From Phycisphaeraceae bacterium (GTDB taxonomy: Bacteria; Planctomycetota; Phycisphaerae; Phycisphaerales; UBA1924), in the NCBI GenBank assembly GCA_019636845.1, contig JAHBWV010000001.1, positions 2,480,001 to 2,544,000 on the forward strand: 64,000 nucleotides of DNA, written 5' to 3'. The translations under genes were made by a program, and so were the position numbers. The notes under the pieces are model-generated. The model saw nothing but the letters and a program-made list of their open reading frames with translations. It ran no database searches and was not told where the DNA came from. Of the stretch, positions 55,180-63,752 are shown one piece after another (the first letter of the stretch is position 1; each line of letters begins with the position of its first letter).

Positions 55180-55740
55180 TCAGCTCGACGTGCGGTCAAC
55201 GATGCGGTAGTGCTCGCGCTCACCGCGGCCTCGAACAGGGTAATCCTTCCTCAGCGGGTGAGCGGGAAACGACTCCCACGTCAAGATGCGCCGGAGATCG
55301 GGATGATTGTTGAATCGAATCCCGAACATGTCGAACACTTCACGCTCTGTCCACTCGGCACCGGGCCAGAGATCCGTCACAGAGTCGATCACGAGGGCGG
55401 GGTCTTGCTCTGTACCCTCAGTCGGCTTGGACGGATCGAGGAAAACCTTCACAAAGAACCTGTCGTCGCGTGAACTGCTCACCAGGTTGTAGATCACGGC
55501 GAAGCGGCCGGGCATCGGAGCCGGATAACCCAGGTAATCGACGCCGATCACGTCTGACAAGAAGTCGTACGCACACCGGGGATCACTCTTCAGGAAAGAC
55601 ATGACTCGATGGAGATCGGCGGGCTCAACGATAAGGGTGGATTGTCCTCGGAACTCCGTCGCGCGGAAGCGAGACGCCGGCAAAGAGTCCTTCACGATCT
55701 TGAACGTCGGATGCTCGAGATTCGGTTTCGACTGTGTCAT
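55180..55740 (-). CDS. nuoC: NADH-quinone oxidoreductase subunit C
   Basis: The 30-kDa peripheral arm subunit of complex I, 186 residues. The signature is EWTEREVFDMFGIRFNNHPDLRRILTWESFPAHPLRKDYP. Earlier blocks are YDFLSDVIGVDYLGYP and FAVIYNLVSSSRDDRFFVKV. Unusually, no other nuo gene is in the window; normally nuoC lies in a nuoA-N operon. It follows an unknown gene by 63 bases on the same strand. GAGG stands before the ATG. Confidence 0.94.
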   Translation of the reverse strand: MTQSKPNLEHPTFKIVKDSLPASRFRATEFRGQSTLIVEPADLHRVMSFLKSDPRCAYDFLSDVIGVDYLGYPAPMPGRFAVIYNLVSSSRDDRFFVKVFLDPSKPTEGTEQDPALVIDSVTDLWPGAEWTEREVFDMFGIRFNNHPDLRRILTWESFPAHPLRKDYPVRGRGEREHYRIVDRTSS

Positions 55741-55803
55741 GCGTGCCTCGCGTGCCTGGCCGCCACGATCCATGGGGACAGGGCAGCAACTGTAGCCACA
55801 CCC

Positions 55804-56490
55804 TCAGACCTCCCGCCCGAGCCCGAGCGCGGCCCACAAACCGGACTCATCCGGCACATGCACCGGACTTTCGCGAGCGATCATCAACGGAATCTCTCGA
55901 GACCGGGCCACTTCAACAAACGGCCTCAGCAGTCTGGGGCTGACTCGCCGTGCATCGAGTGATGAGGCGACAGCCCCCCCGGCTTGTGCGAGATCTACAT
56001 GTGAAAGAATGATCGCACCGAGAAGCGGAGCGTACTCTGCCACTTGCAGAGCACGCGAGAGGTGGTCCTCGGCTTGATCGAGCATCGTTGGCGCGAGCAG
56101 GCCGACCGGATCAAGAGCGAGCAAGAGGCCATGCTGCTCCTGACGAGCAAAGGCCAGGCAACGCTGCGGATCGGACAACACATCCGCATGGTTAGGCCGA
56201 ATCATCACACGCGTCGGCCCGCCTGAGTTCTCTGATGCATCTCGGCGCAGGAACTCAGACCGGAGGCGCTCGAGCCAACGCTCCATCGCCTGATGTCCCG
56301 CTTGCCCCCACGTGTGATGAGGCAACGCCAGCGAGCCGCTACGAAACACAAGCACAGAATGCTCCCGAGAGATCCTCAGATTCTCCGTCTCGATATCTTC
56401 GCCGAGTGGGTTGCGATCGATCCACCTGCCCATTGGTTTGGCTTCTCGGTCTGAGATCACACCGCTCGTGTTGAGGAACAGAATCCGCAT
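55804..56490 (-). CDS. Hypothetical protein upstream of nuoC
   Basis: A 228-residue protein I do not recognise. It starts with a strand-like MRILFLNTSGVI and has HTWGQAGHQAMERWLERLRSEF, VMIRPNHADVLSDPQRCLAFARQ, and LGAIILSHVDLAQAGGAVASS. The spacing of strands and helices hints at a TIM-barrel or epimerase-like fold, but no metal site is clear. The ATG at 56490 is 7 bases after TATCGT. Grouping with a lone nuoC is unexplained. Confidence 0.68.
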   Translation of the reverse strand: MRILFLNTSGVISDREAKPMGRWIDRNPLGEDIETENLRISREHSVLVFRSGSLALPHHTWGQAGHQAMERWLERLRSEFLRRDASENSGGPTRVMIRPNHADVLSDPQRCLAFARQEQHGLLLALDPVGLLAPTMLDQAEDHLSRALQVAEYAPLLGAIILSHVDLAQAGGAVASSLDARRVSPRLLRPFVEVARSREIPLMIARESPVHVPDESGLWAALGLGREV

Positions 56491-56497
56491 ACTCCCG

Positions 56498-56503
56498 ACG
56501 ATA
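56498..56503 (-). promoter_or_regulatory. -10-like hexamer before the unknown gene upstream of nuoC
   Basis: TATCGT on the minus strand ending 7 bases before the ATG at 56490. Confidence 0.35.
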
Positions 56504-56582
56504 GCTGCGCACATGCTGCGCGTCCCGCTACGTCCCTGTCGGTTACACCGTGGAGCATCGGAATCCTGACCGTCGATAGTGC

Positions 56583-56882
56583 ATGCCCGAACGGGACACA
56601 TGGAGCGATGCGTTGATCGGACTCCTCTTTGAACACACAGTCGAGCCGTCCATCGGCACCCAAGAGCCAGAGCTGTCGCCATGCCTCCGCCGCGACCAGC
56701 TTGTGGATCGCATCGTGGGACTCAACCCCACGGCGAACCCGACTTTCCTCTTGCGATTCAATGATCGCACACTCGAGGAGTATCTCAGCCACCTCCAGAT
56801 CGCCTCTGAGCCCCGCGGCAACCGCTGGGTGCGCTCCGCGTCGACCCCCGCGATCGTCTGGACCGAGGCCCCGACAGACTAA
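56583..56882 (+). CDS. Small hypothetical protein
   Basis: A 99-residue soluble protein of unknown role. It ends with a compact part (PTFLLRFNDRTLEEYLSHLQI, then EPRGNRWVRSASTPAIVW) that reads like a conserved domain, but I cannot name it. The ATG at 56583 lacks a clear ribosome site. It is divergent from the unknown gene at 56490 (92 bases between starts) and sits alone before a gap of about 280 bases. Confidence 0.6.
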   Translation: MPERDTWSDALIGLLFEHTVEPSIGTQEPELSPCLRRDQLVDRIVGLNPTANPTFLLRFNDRTLEEYLSHLQIASEPRGNRWVRSASTPAIVWTEAPTD

Positions 56883-57162
56883 CCCGGGCGCGACAGCGTG
56901 AAGAGTCGCTCCGATTCCCGAGACCTTGCTTTCTGGCACGTGGCGCGGGCGGTTGTGGTGGACCGCCCGCGCTGCCGCCGGTTATGGGGAAGTCTCGGTG
57001 AGAACACATGCGGACTTTCTTGGTTCCCGGACTCATGCACGCCGCGTCACCGTCCGATGTAGGTGCCTGTCGTTGAACCCTTCAAGATCGGCTCTTGAAT
57101 GGTCCGATAAGTGCGAGGGACGAGGGGAAACCCCGACCCAGAAGGTGACACGGAGCGTGCGA
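56883..57162. other. Intergenic stretch before the TolB-like gene
   Basis: About 280 bases without a supported gene. It has an 11-bp inverted repeat, GCGCGGGCGGT and ACCGCCCGCGC (about 56943-56953 and 56962-56972, loop 8), with no T-run after it on either strand. It may be a weak terminator of the small upstream gene. Confidence 0.45.
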
Positions 57163-58461
57163 ATGCGACCACCTCACTCGGCAGCCGCAGCGGCGTGTGC
57201 ATGCACGACGGTATTTGCCGGTTGTCAAAGCTTCACGGCAACCTCATACGCCCCATCCGGCTCATCAGCCGACCCCAGGCCCACCGCAACCTCTCTCGAT
57301 CAACCCACCCCCACCGCATACGCCCAAAGCAGCAACGACCAGCGCGGTCTCAGCGGGCCCCATGGATCAAGTCTTGGTTTCGCCTTTGATCCGTCCGAAA
57401 CGGGATATTCCGTGGCATTGAGGCACGCGGTGCCGTCTGAGGCACCTATCGGCGTGGCCGATCGGAACACACCGAACGCGAATCAGATCACCTACACATT
57501 CGACGGCGCGGACTTTGATCCGATGGTCTCAGCAGACGGGTCGGTGATTCTCTATGCCAGCACGCAGCACAGGCCGACCCCTGATATCTATCTGAAGCAC
57601 GTCGGCTCAAGCGTCATCAGACAACTCACGAACGATGCCTCCAGCAACGCGATGCCCGCCCTGAGCCCTGACGGCAACCGCGTTGCGTTCTGCTCCGATC
57701 GCTCGGGAAACTGGGACATCTACGTGATGCCCGTCGGGGGTGGTCCCGCGGTTCAGATCACAACCGACTCGTCGCACGACATCCACCCGTCCTGGTCGCC
57801 TGACGGAACAAGACTTGTCTTCGGCCGCCTCGGTCAGACCACCCGCCGATGGGAGATGTGGGTCGTCGACGCCTCCAGCCCGACAGTCTCGGAGTTCATC
57901 GGATTCGGCATGTTCCCGGAATGGTGCCCGATCGCCGGCACCGGCGAGAACGGCTCGGACAAGATCCTCTTCCAACGCAGCCGCGAACGGGGAGACAGGG
58001 CTTTCGGCCTCTGGACGCTCGACTACGGCAATGGACGCGTGGGGAATCTGACACAGATCATCGCTTCGCCTCTGTCCGCATTCATCAACGCGTCGTGGGC
58101 TCCGGACGGGAAGCACATCGCCTTCGCGACTGTCCCAACCCCTGCCGCGTGGTCCGATGCATCCGCCGCCCGGCCTCCGAGAGCCGAACTCTGGATGATG
58201 CCGGTGACGGGCGGTGCGCGTGTCGCGCTCACATCTGGCGACGCGGTTGACCTCATGCCGACATGGGGCCCCGACAACAGGATCTTCTTCGTCTCTGATC
58301 GCTCAGGATCGGACAACATCTGGTCAATGGATCTCTCTCCCGCGATCCTGGCGATCACCGGCTCCGAGCCCGCATCGCGATCGGTCATCACCGGATCAGG
58401 CACCAGAACAATCACACTCGAACGAGACCAGCCTCTCGCGAATGTGCGCGAGAGAGAGTAA
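57163..58461 (+). CDS. TolB-like beta-propeller lipoprotein
   Basis: A 432-residue exported protein. A lipobox-like VFAGC (Cys about residue 21) follows a short hydrophobic region. A low-complexity linker (about 22-75) precedes WD40/PD40-type propeller repeats typical of TolB: FDPMVSADGSVILYAS, NAMPALSPDGNRVAFCSDRSG, HPSWSPDGTRLVFG, ASWAPDGKHIAFA and MPTWGPDNRIFFVSDRSG. TolB is a periplasmic part of the Tol-Pal system. Here there is no tolQRA or pal next to it, so membership in that system is inference. A second lipoprotein gene follows after about 90 bases. Confidence 0.83.
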   Translation: MRPPHSAAAAACACTTVFAGCQSFTATSYAPSGSSADPRPTATSLDQPTPTAYAQSSNDQRGLSGPHGSSLGFAFDPSETGYSVALRHAVPSEAPIGVADRNTPNANQITYTFDGADFDPMVSADGSVILYASTQHRPTPDIYLKHVGSSVIRQLTNDASSNAMPALSPDGNRVAFCSDRSGNWDIYVMPVGGGPAVQITTDSSHDIHPSWSPDGTRLVFGRLGQTTRRWEMWVVDASSPTVSEFIGFGMFPEWCPIAGTGENGSDKILFQRSRERGDRAFGLWTLDYGNGRVGNLTQIIASPLSAFINASWAPDGKHIAFATVPTPAAWSDASAARPPRAELWMMPVTGGARVALTSGDAVDLMPTWGPDNRIFFVSDRSGSDNIWSMDLSPAILAITGSEPASRSVITGSGTRTITLERDQPLANVRERE

Positions 58462-58553
58462 AGCAGAAGGACACGGGCACCCGCGCGGACACGTGCCGGT
58501 ACCCCATGGAAGAAGCCCGACCGGAGGACCGGCGGCGAAGAAGGCAGGACGCC

Positions 58554-59360
58554 ATGACAACCGCACCGACCATGCTCAGATCCCCGGTGTCGAGAGCGAT
58601 CTCGCGCCTCGGCACGCCGCTCCTTGCCTCGTGCTGCACCCTGTCCGTCCTCGTGGCGTGCTCGGGCACACAGTCCGAGAGGGTGCTCACGCCCCCGCGC
58701 GTCCTCGTCGCTCCGTATGACACCACGCGGGGCGAGACGCTCTGGGCCGTTGCGCCGCTTCGCAACGAGTCAGGCACAACTCTCATCGATGGATTCGAGA
58801 TCACGGACAAGGTGATCCTCGCCGTCGAAGAGGTACGCGGCATCAGATGCCTCCCACTCAATCGCGTGATCGAGACGATGCGCTCGCTCGAGATGACGGC
58901 GGTTCGCACGCCGGACGATGCACATCGCTTGGCGAGCGCACTCCGTGTTGATGGCCTGATCGTCGGGTCCATCACGGCCTACGACCCGTACAACCCGCCT
59001 CGGATCGGCCTCGCGCTCGCCCTCTACTCAGACGCTGCCGAGAGCGGCACGCACCTCGACACGCGGACGCTCAGCACACAGGCGACAGACGCCACACGCC
59101 AGCACACCAGATCGCCACGATCGCCTTCAACGGTTGTCTCAGCGATGCTGGATGGCGCGAACCACCAGGTCCTCATGGACGTAAAGACATATGCGCAGGG
59201 ACGTCACGACGACCGAAGCGCACTCGGCTGGGAGATCTACCTCGCGAGCATGGATCGGTACGCGCAATTCGCGGCCCACCACGTTGTGGACCGGCTGGTG
59301 CAGAACGAATGGCTCCGGCTCACCAACGACGCCGGACGCCAGGCACAGGCAGCCCCCTGA
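58554..59360 (+). CDS. Hypothetical lipoprotein
   Basis: A 268-residue unknown with a lipobox-like VLVACSG (Cys about residue 37). The mature part has ETLWAVAPLRNESGTT and a helical LIDGFEITDKVILAVEEVRGIRCLPLNRVIETM. These recall the nucleotide-fold of CsgG/TolB-N-like outer-membrane lipoproteins. Residues about 160-205 are Thr/Arg/Ser-rich and look disordered. ATG 58554 has AGGAC close upstream; ATG 58506 is also in frame. It follows the TolB-like gene in the same direction. Confidence 0.72.
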   Translation: MTTAPTMLRSPVSRAISRLGTPLLASCCTLSVLVACSGTQSERVLTPPRVLVAPYDTTRGETLWAVAPLRNESGTTLIDGFEITDKVILAVEEVRGIRCLPLNRVIETMRSLEMTAVRTPDDAHRLASALRVDGLIVGSITAYDPYNPPRIGLALALYSDAAESGTHLDTRTLSTQATDATRQHTRSPRSPSTVVSAMLDGANHQVLMDVKTYAQGRHDDRSALGWEIYLASMDRYAQFAAHHVVDRLVQNEWLRLTNDAGRQAQAAP

Positions 59361-59414
59361 TCCCCACGGCCTCGTCGGCCTGCCGGGGTCGGAGGACCTC
59401 AGCGCGAGACGACG

Positions 59415-59681
59415 ATGCCGTTCCGTCCCGAACAGAACAACGCCGCGAGCCGCAGCGTGCGTATCACACTCGCGTCTGGCAAGCATCGCTGGACATTCGA
59501 GTGCGACCAGCGTGGACGCGACGCGCTCGACACCACCCTGCAATCGCTCGTCTCGCACAGTGGGCTGAGCTTCTGTGAATCCGACGCGCTCATCGTCCGA
59601 CGCGCAGTCGCCGAGAGTCTCGGGCTTGTCCCACAAATCCGTCAACCCTCGGCACAGGACCACCCCCCTACCGGCCGATAA
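59415..59681 (+). CDS. Small hypothetical protein
   Basis: An 88-residue soluble protein. A beta-rich start (SVRITLASGKHRWTFECDQRG) is followed by a helix-rich middle (RDALDTTLQSLVSH, DALIVRRAVAESLGL). No family is recognised. It lies 54 bases after the lipoprotein stop and 23 bases before the xerD start, so it may be co-transcribed with either. Coding is supported by composition only. Confidence 0.58.
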   Translation: MPFRPEQNNAASRSVRITLASGKHRWTFECDQRGRDALDTTLQSLVSHSGLSFCESDALIVRRAVAESLGLVPQIRQPSAQDHPPTGR

Positions 59682-59682
59682 A

Positions 59683-59696
59683 CCTGTACGTACAGG
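59683..59696. promoter_or_regulatory. 14-base palindrome before the Xer recombinase gene
   Basis: CCTGTACGTACAGG, a perfect inverted repeat that overlaps the Shine-Dalgarno AGGAG (59694-59698) of the gene at 59705. It could be an operator that controls translation or transcription, but no protein partner is known. Confidence 0.35.
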
Positions 59697-59704
59697 AGCA
59701 TCAC

Positions 59705-60748
59705 ATGTCGTCTCTTTCGATTATCGAAGCGTTCGCGACCTACCTGATTGACGAGCGCCACTTCAGCCCCTACACGGCACGGTGCTACGGCGCCGACCTC
59801 CGCCAGTACGTCGATTTCCTCTGTGCAGAGCACGGCACCGAGATCAACGAGAAGCGGGAGGCCGATATTTTCTCCCAGCTCGCAGATCGTGCCGCACAGC
59901 CCGGTCAGTCCAAGGCAGACCATCATGTCCTGGCCAAGATCGCCCCACACTCGCTCACAGGCCTGATCTGCGACGCGACTCCAGACTCGATCAGAGCGTT
60001 TCTTGCCCACCTGGGCGAGCAGCAGTACTCCGCTGCAACAATGGCCCGCAAGATCGCGACCCTGCGCTCGTTCTACAAATGGGCGGATCGCCGCGGGATC
60101 TCGGCAACAAATCCGATGATGATGATCCGCACGCCGCGCCAGGGAAAGCGATTGCCGAAGGCAATTACTGTCGAGCAGGTCGAGCGCCTGCTCTCGGCAC
60201 CGGGCGACTCAGACGTGCTCGGTGTGCGTGACCGTGCGATGCTCGAGACCCTCTACTCGACCGGCATCCGCGTCAGCGAACTCGTCGGCTTCGACATCGA
60301 GGATCTCGATATCTCCGGCGAAGCGCTGCGTGTGCGCGGCAAGGGCAAGAAGGAGCGTCTCGTTCCGCTCGGCTCTCACGCGCTCGCATCGATCACCCGC
60401 TACATCGCGATGGTGAAGGCCGACCCTCGCTTCGCTCAGAACTGGTCCGATGCCCGCCCGACACACCCGTTCTTCATGAACAAGCACGGACAGAGACTGT
60501 CCAGTCGCTCAGTCCGCAGAAAGCTCGACAAGTACCTCATCCGGGTCGGACTCGATCCCTCCATCAGCCCGCACACGCTTCGCCACTCGTTCGCGACGCA
60601 CCTGCTCGACAACGGTGCCGATCTGCGCAGCGTCCAGGAACTGCTCGGCCACCAGTCACTCAGCACGACACAGATCTATACCCATCTCACGTCGCAGCGA
60701 ACCAAAGATGCGTATAAGAGTGCGCACCCGAGAGCCGAGGCCAGCTGA
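59705..60748 (+). CDS. xerD: Tyrosine recombinase XerC/XerD family
   Basis: A 347-residue site-specific recombinase that resolves chromosome dimers at dif-like sites. The N-terminal SAM-like core-binding domain (about 1-130) is followed by the catalytic domain. The active residues are Arg189 (STGIRVSELVG), Lys213 (VRGKGKKERLVP), His290 and Arg293 (HTLRHSFATHLL), His316 (LLGHQSL) and the nucleophile Tyr325 (TTQIYTHL). It has about 40-50 extra residues near 38-85 (EHGTEINEKREADIF, QPGQSKADHHVLAK) compared with a normal 300-residue Xer. XerC and XerD cannot be told apart with certainty here. Confidence 0.9.
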   Translation: MSSLSIIEAFATYLIDERHFSPYTARCYGADLRQYVDFLCAEHGTEINEKREADIFSQLADRAAQPGQSKADHHVLAKIAPHSLTGLICDATPDSIRAFLAHLGEQQYSAATMARKIATLRSFYKWADRRGISATNPMMMIRTPRQGKRLPKAITVEQVERLLSAPGDSDVLGVRDRAMLETLYSTGIRVSELVGFDIEDLDISGEALRVRGKGKKERLVPLGSHALASITRYIAMVKADPRFAQNWSDARPTHPFFMNKHGQRLSSRSVRRKLDKYLIRVGLDPSISPHTLRHSFATHLLDNGADLRSVQELLGHQSLSTTQIYTHLTSQRTKDAYKSAHPRAEAS

Positions 60749-60775
60749 TCACTCGTCGGCGTCGGTGTGAATCAC

Positions 60776-62083
60776 TCAACGCTCCCCGAGCACCTCGGCG
60801 ATCGCGTCGCGAATCTCGACCTGCGCCTCATCAATCCTCTCCTCCAGATCATCAAGAACGATGACCTTGTGCAATCTCCCCGCACGGTCAACGATGCACA
60901 TCGCCGCCCTCGCTCCCGGTGCCACGGCATCGATCGTGCGTCTCTCGGGCGTGCTCCACACGATCCCCACACCGTCCGGACCAAGATCGCCGATCTCGCT
61001 CGTGATTGCCTCGTAGCGGGATGCGCTGAACCCCACGCCGCCAAAGATCGCCGCCGGCAGCAACACAACTTCCGAACCGGGCCGGGCTTCTCCCGACACG
61101 ACGCGGCTGCGCAGCCGCTCTCGCAGCACGCTTCTGCAGATGTCCGCGCCCTTCCGGACGTCACGCAGCGAAGCCGACAGCGACGCCTGATCGCCGCTCG
61201 CGCGAAACAACGTCACCACCGCCACGCCGGGTCCATTGCTCGCCTTCATCGAGCCGGGCCTGTTCGCCCAGAGATCGTCGTTCAACACCCAAGAACGGCC
61301 GTCTGAACTGACCCAACCGACTGAAGGAAAGAGATCCCCTGGAACGATCGCTGGACGTCGATCCACCACCGCCGCCAGTGTTGCTCGCCTCTCAAGACCC
61401 CGAGTGCGGGGCTTCCATCCAGTCCATTCACCCGCCTCCATCGGTTCAAGCGTCACGGTAAGCACCGCGAGCGGTCCACCGCTGGGGCCAGACACCACAA
61501 GACGCACGAGACGCGAGCTCTCCCGATCGAAGGTCGCCTGTACGGCCAGGTCGCCGCTCATGCCGCCCAGCACCCAGAACGCTCCGGTCGAGTCCTCCGC
61601 CAATCCGTTCCAACGGATCTCCGGAGTTGCCGGGGTCCATGCGGCCTCGCCAGACACGATCGCGATGGATGGAGCCACGATCGGAGGCAAGACCTCCCGC
61701 AGCGAAGCCACGGGACCTCCTTCGACAGGCTCAGACGCCCACCACCCGCTCGCATCCCGAGAACCAACAACCAGCACACCTACCTCATCGGCCCAGACGC
61801 TCATCTCCGGGAACTCAATGAGCAGACTGTCAACGCCTTCGCCAGCTGGATTCACCCTGACCAAGAGCCGCGAACGCTCGCGACGCCCCATGCCGTCGAT
61901 CACCTCGACGTCGATTCGGTCGGCGAAGGGTGCTGACGCGTAGGCCTTGCGCGCCAACGCAATGACCTCGCCTGCCTCAGTCGGCTGGAACGCAAGGACG
62001 TGCGTCGCGACGAAGGGCGTGACGAATGCGGCGGCACAGACCTGCGTCGATCCCGACGTTCCGAAGCGATTCAGTCGCCACAT
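60776..62083 (-). CDS. Hypothetical exported protein
   Basis: A 435-residue protein of unknown function. A hydrophobic N-terminus (VCAAAFVTPFVATHVLA) suggests export. The body is beta-rich (RSRLLVRVNPAGEGVDSLLIEF, EDSTGAFWVLGG), and the end (about 350-435) holds LPAAIFGGVGFSASRY, VIVLDDLEERIDEAQVEIRDAIA. The C-terminal half has a thioredoxin/AhpC-like flavour (GVAVVTLFRASGD), but no catalytic Cys pair is placed. Its start overlaps the folK 3' end by 13 bases, so the two are translationally coupled. Confidence 0.72.
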   Translation of the reverse strand: MWRLNRFGTSGSTQVCAAAFVTPFVATHVLAFQPTEAGEVIALARKAYASAPFADRIDVEVIDGMGRRERSRLLVRVNPAGEGVDSLLIEFPEMSVWADEVGVLVVGSRDASGWWASEPVEGGPVASLREVLPPIVAPSIAIVSGEAAWTPATPEIRWNGLAEDSTGAFWVLGGMSGDLAVQATFDRESSRLVRLVVSGPSGGPLAVLTVTLEPMEAGEWTGWKPRTRGLERRATLAAVVDRRPAIVPGDLFPSVGWVSSDGRSWVLNDDLWANRPGSMKASNGPGVAVVTLFRASGDQASLSASLRDVRKGADICRSVLRERLRSRVVSGEARPGSEVVLLPAAIFGGVGFSASRYEAITSEIGDLGPDGVGIVWSTPERRTIDAVAPGARAAMCIVDRAGRLHKVIVLDDLEERIDEAQVEIRDAIAEVLGER

Positions 62084-62595
62084 CGCAGCCGCTCCAATGC
62101 CTCCGCCACTGTATGACCATACCCCGGGATCCTCGCGTGAGGAGCGATCTGGAACAATGGCGCGAGGACAAACTCTCTTTCGAGCATCCGCGGATGCGGA
62201 ACCTGGAGCCCCGCCTCCTCGATCATCGCACTTCCATAGAGCAAGAGATCAAGATCCAGGGTCCGTGGCCCCCAGCGGGACCCGGTAGCACGGTCCCGTC
62301 CGTGCTCTGCCTCAATCCGCAGGAGCGCCTCGATCAATCGCTGAGCGGGCAAATAAGTCTCAATCGCGATGACACCGTTGAGAAAGTCCGGTTGAGCGGT
62401 GACGCCGACAGGGGAAGTCTGCATCCAGTCCGATCTCGCGATCACGCGGGTATCAGGCAGCCGTGCGATCTGACAGATCGCGGACTCCAGAGTCACCGCT
62501 TTCTCGCCCAGGTTGGAACCAAGCCCGATGTACGCGACAACAGCCGAGCGGTTGCCCGGACTCACCTGCCCCGATATCTCATCATCGACCGGCAC
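62071..62595 (-). CDS. folK: 2-amino-4-hydroxy-6-hydroxymethyldihydropteridine pyrophosphokinase
   Basis: HPPK moves pyrophosphate from ATP to the pterin in folate synthesis. The 174 residues hold YIGLGSNLGEKAVTLESAI, YLPAQRLIEALLRIEAEHGRDR and the signature RWGPRTLDLDLLLYG, then VPHPRMLEREFVLAPLFQI. Start is GTG 62595. The usual fol neighbours (folB, folP) are absent. A strong terminator palindrome lies just upstream, between it and the sigma factor gene, so it is not simply read through from that gene. Confidence 0.93.
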   Translation of the reverse strand: MPVDDEISGQVSPGNRSAVVAYIGLGSNLGEKAVTLESAICQIARLPDTRVIARSDWMQTSPVGVTAQPDFLNGVIAIETYLPAQRLIEALLRIEAEHGRDRATGSRWGPRTLDLDLLLYGSAMIEEAGLQVPHPRMLEREFVLAPLFQIAPHARIPGYGHTVAEALERLRCGD

Positions 62596-62617
62596 GCTAC
62601 AGCCAAGCCCGCGGCCG

Positions 62618-62654
62618 GCAAAAAGGCAAGCGGACCCGGAATATTCCGGGTCCG
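62618..62654 (-). terminator. Terminator palindrome after the sigma factor gene
   Basis: A perfect 24-base inverted repeat, CGGACCCGGAATATTCCGGGTCCG (written as 12+12; 62631-62654). On the minus strand CTTGCC then TTTTT follows. It lies about 60 bases after the sigma gene stop. Confidence 0.75.
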
Positions 62655-62713
62655 AGTGTGGACTTCATCCAGTCGGTCAGCAGGCCGTACGACAAAGGCC
62701 GAGTCAGGACCGC

Positions 62714-63586
62714 TCAGCGATCGCTGCCATCGTCCTCGAGTTCCCGCATCTTGTGCTGCATCTGTGCCTTGAGGCGAGCGAGGATAGAAGAGTGCATCTG
62801 GCTGACGCGAGACTCAGAAAGAGCGAGCGTCGCGCCGATCTCCTTCATCGTCATGCCCTCGTAGTAATACAGAATCACGATCAGGCGCTCCGCACGGGAA
62901 AGCCCCTTCGTGAGCATCTCGCGAAGATCTCTGCTCTGCAGCATCCGCAGCGGGTTCCGCTGCGTTTCATCGCGGATCACATCGATCTCTCGCAGCTCGC
63001 GCGTGCCGTCGGAGCCGAAGCACTTGCGTGTCAGACTGATCGTGTTCACGGCCACCGAGTCGCGTTTGTACTTCTCGAACTCCTCGAACGGGATGCCCAG
63101 CCGCTGGGCAACCTGCTGGTCCGAGGCCTCGTGCCCGGTCTCCATCTCAATCTTCTGGCGTGCGTGGTCGACCTTTGCAGTCCGATGGCGTACGAGGCGA
63201 GGGACCCAGTCCATGGATCGGAGTTCGTCAAGAATCGCGCCGCGAATGCGGGGAGCGCAATATGTCTCGAACTTCACCTTTCGGTCGAGGTCGTACGCGT
63301 CGATCGCATCCATCAGACCGAACAGGCCCGCGGACATCAGGTCCTCGATGTCGACCTCGTCAGGCAACCGAGCGTAGATCCGCTCGGCGTTATACCGGAC
63401 AAGCGGCAGAAACTTCTCCATCAGATAGTTTCGCAACTCCTCCGATGGGGCCTTCTGGTACTCTCGCCACACTTCTTCAATGGGCCACGATTCATACGGC
63501 GAGCCCGCAAGCCACGCTTCTGCGTGACGCGCTGCGTACCGCCCGTGTCCTCTCATGCCGTGACGAAGTGATTTCGCTGCTGACAT
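62714..63586 (-). CDS. FliA/WhiG-type alternative sigma factor
   Basis: A 290-residue sigma-70 family factor of the FliA/WhiG group. Region 2 is LMEKFLPLVRYNAERIYARLP, then DIEDLMSAGLFGLMDAIDAYD and FETYCAPRIRGAILDELRSMDWVPR, the hallmark of the group. Region 3 (EMETGHEASDQQVAQRLGI) and region 4 (LSRAERLIVILYYYEGMTMKEIGATLALSESRVSQMHSSIL) follow. Such factors drive flagellar or developmental genes. An N-terminal extension of about 30 basic residues precedes region 2; ATG 63559 is an alternative start. GGAG stands about 10 bases before 63586. Confidence 0.93.
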   Translation of the reverse strand: MSAAKSLRHGMRGHGRYAARHAEAWLAGSPYESWPIEEVWREYQKAPSEELRNYLMEKFLPLVRYNAERIYARLPDEVDIEDLMSAGLFGLMDAIDAYDLDRKVKFETYCAPRIRGAILDELRSMDWVPRLVRHRTAKVDHARQKIEMETGHEASDQQVAQRLGIPFEEFEKYKRDSVAVNTISLTRKCFGSDGTRELREIDVIRDETQRNPLRMLQSRDLREMLTKGLSRAERLIVILYYYEGMTMKEIGATLALSESRVSQMHSSILARLKAQMQHKMRELEDDGSDR

Positions 63587-63752
63587 CTGGTCCGCTCCTT
63601 GACCCTCGACGTCGAGTCTCTATGTTCCGGCTGAGGCAGAGGCCTTGCCGCGCACACGCTCGCACCTGATCCGTCCTTGGCCAGGTGACGCGGGAGTATA
63701 CATGCTTCTCCGTGTCACGCTTGCCAAATCCACAGTTTGTCCACCCAAGAAT

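Noticed and set aside
62513-63571. A 352-codon open frame opposite the sigma factor gene
   Set aside because: Shadow of the sigma gene in high GC sequence.
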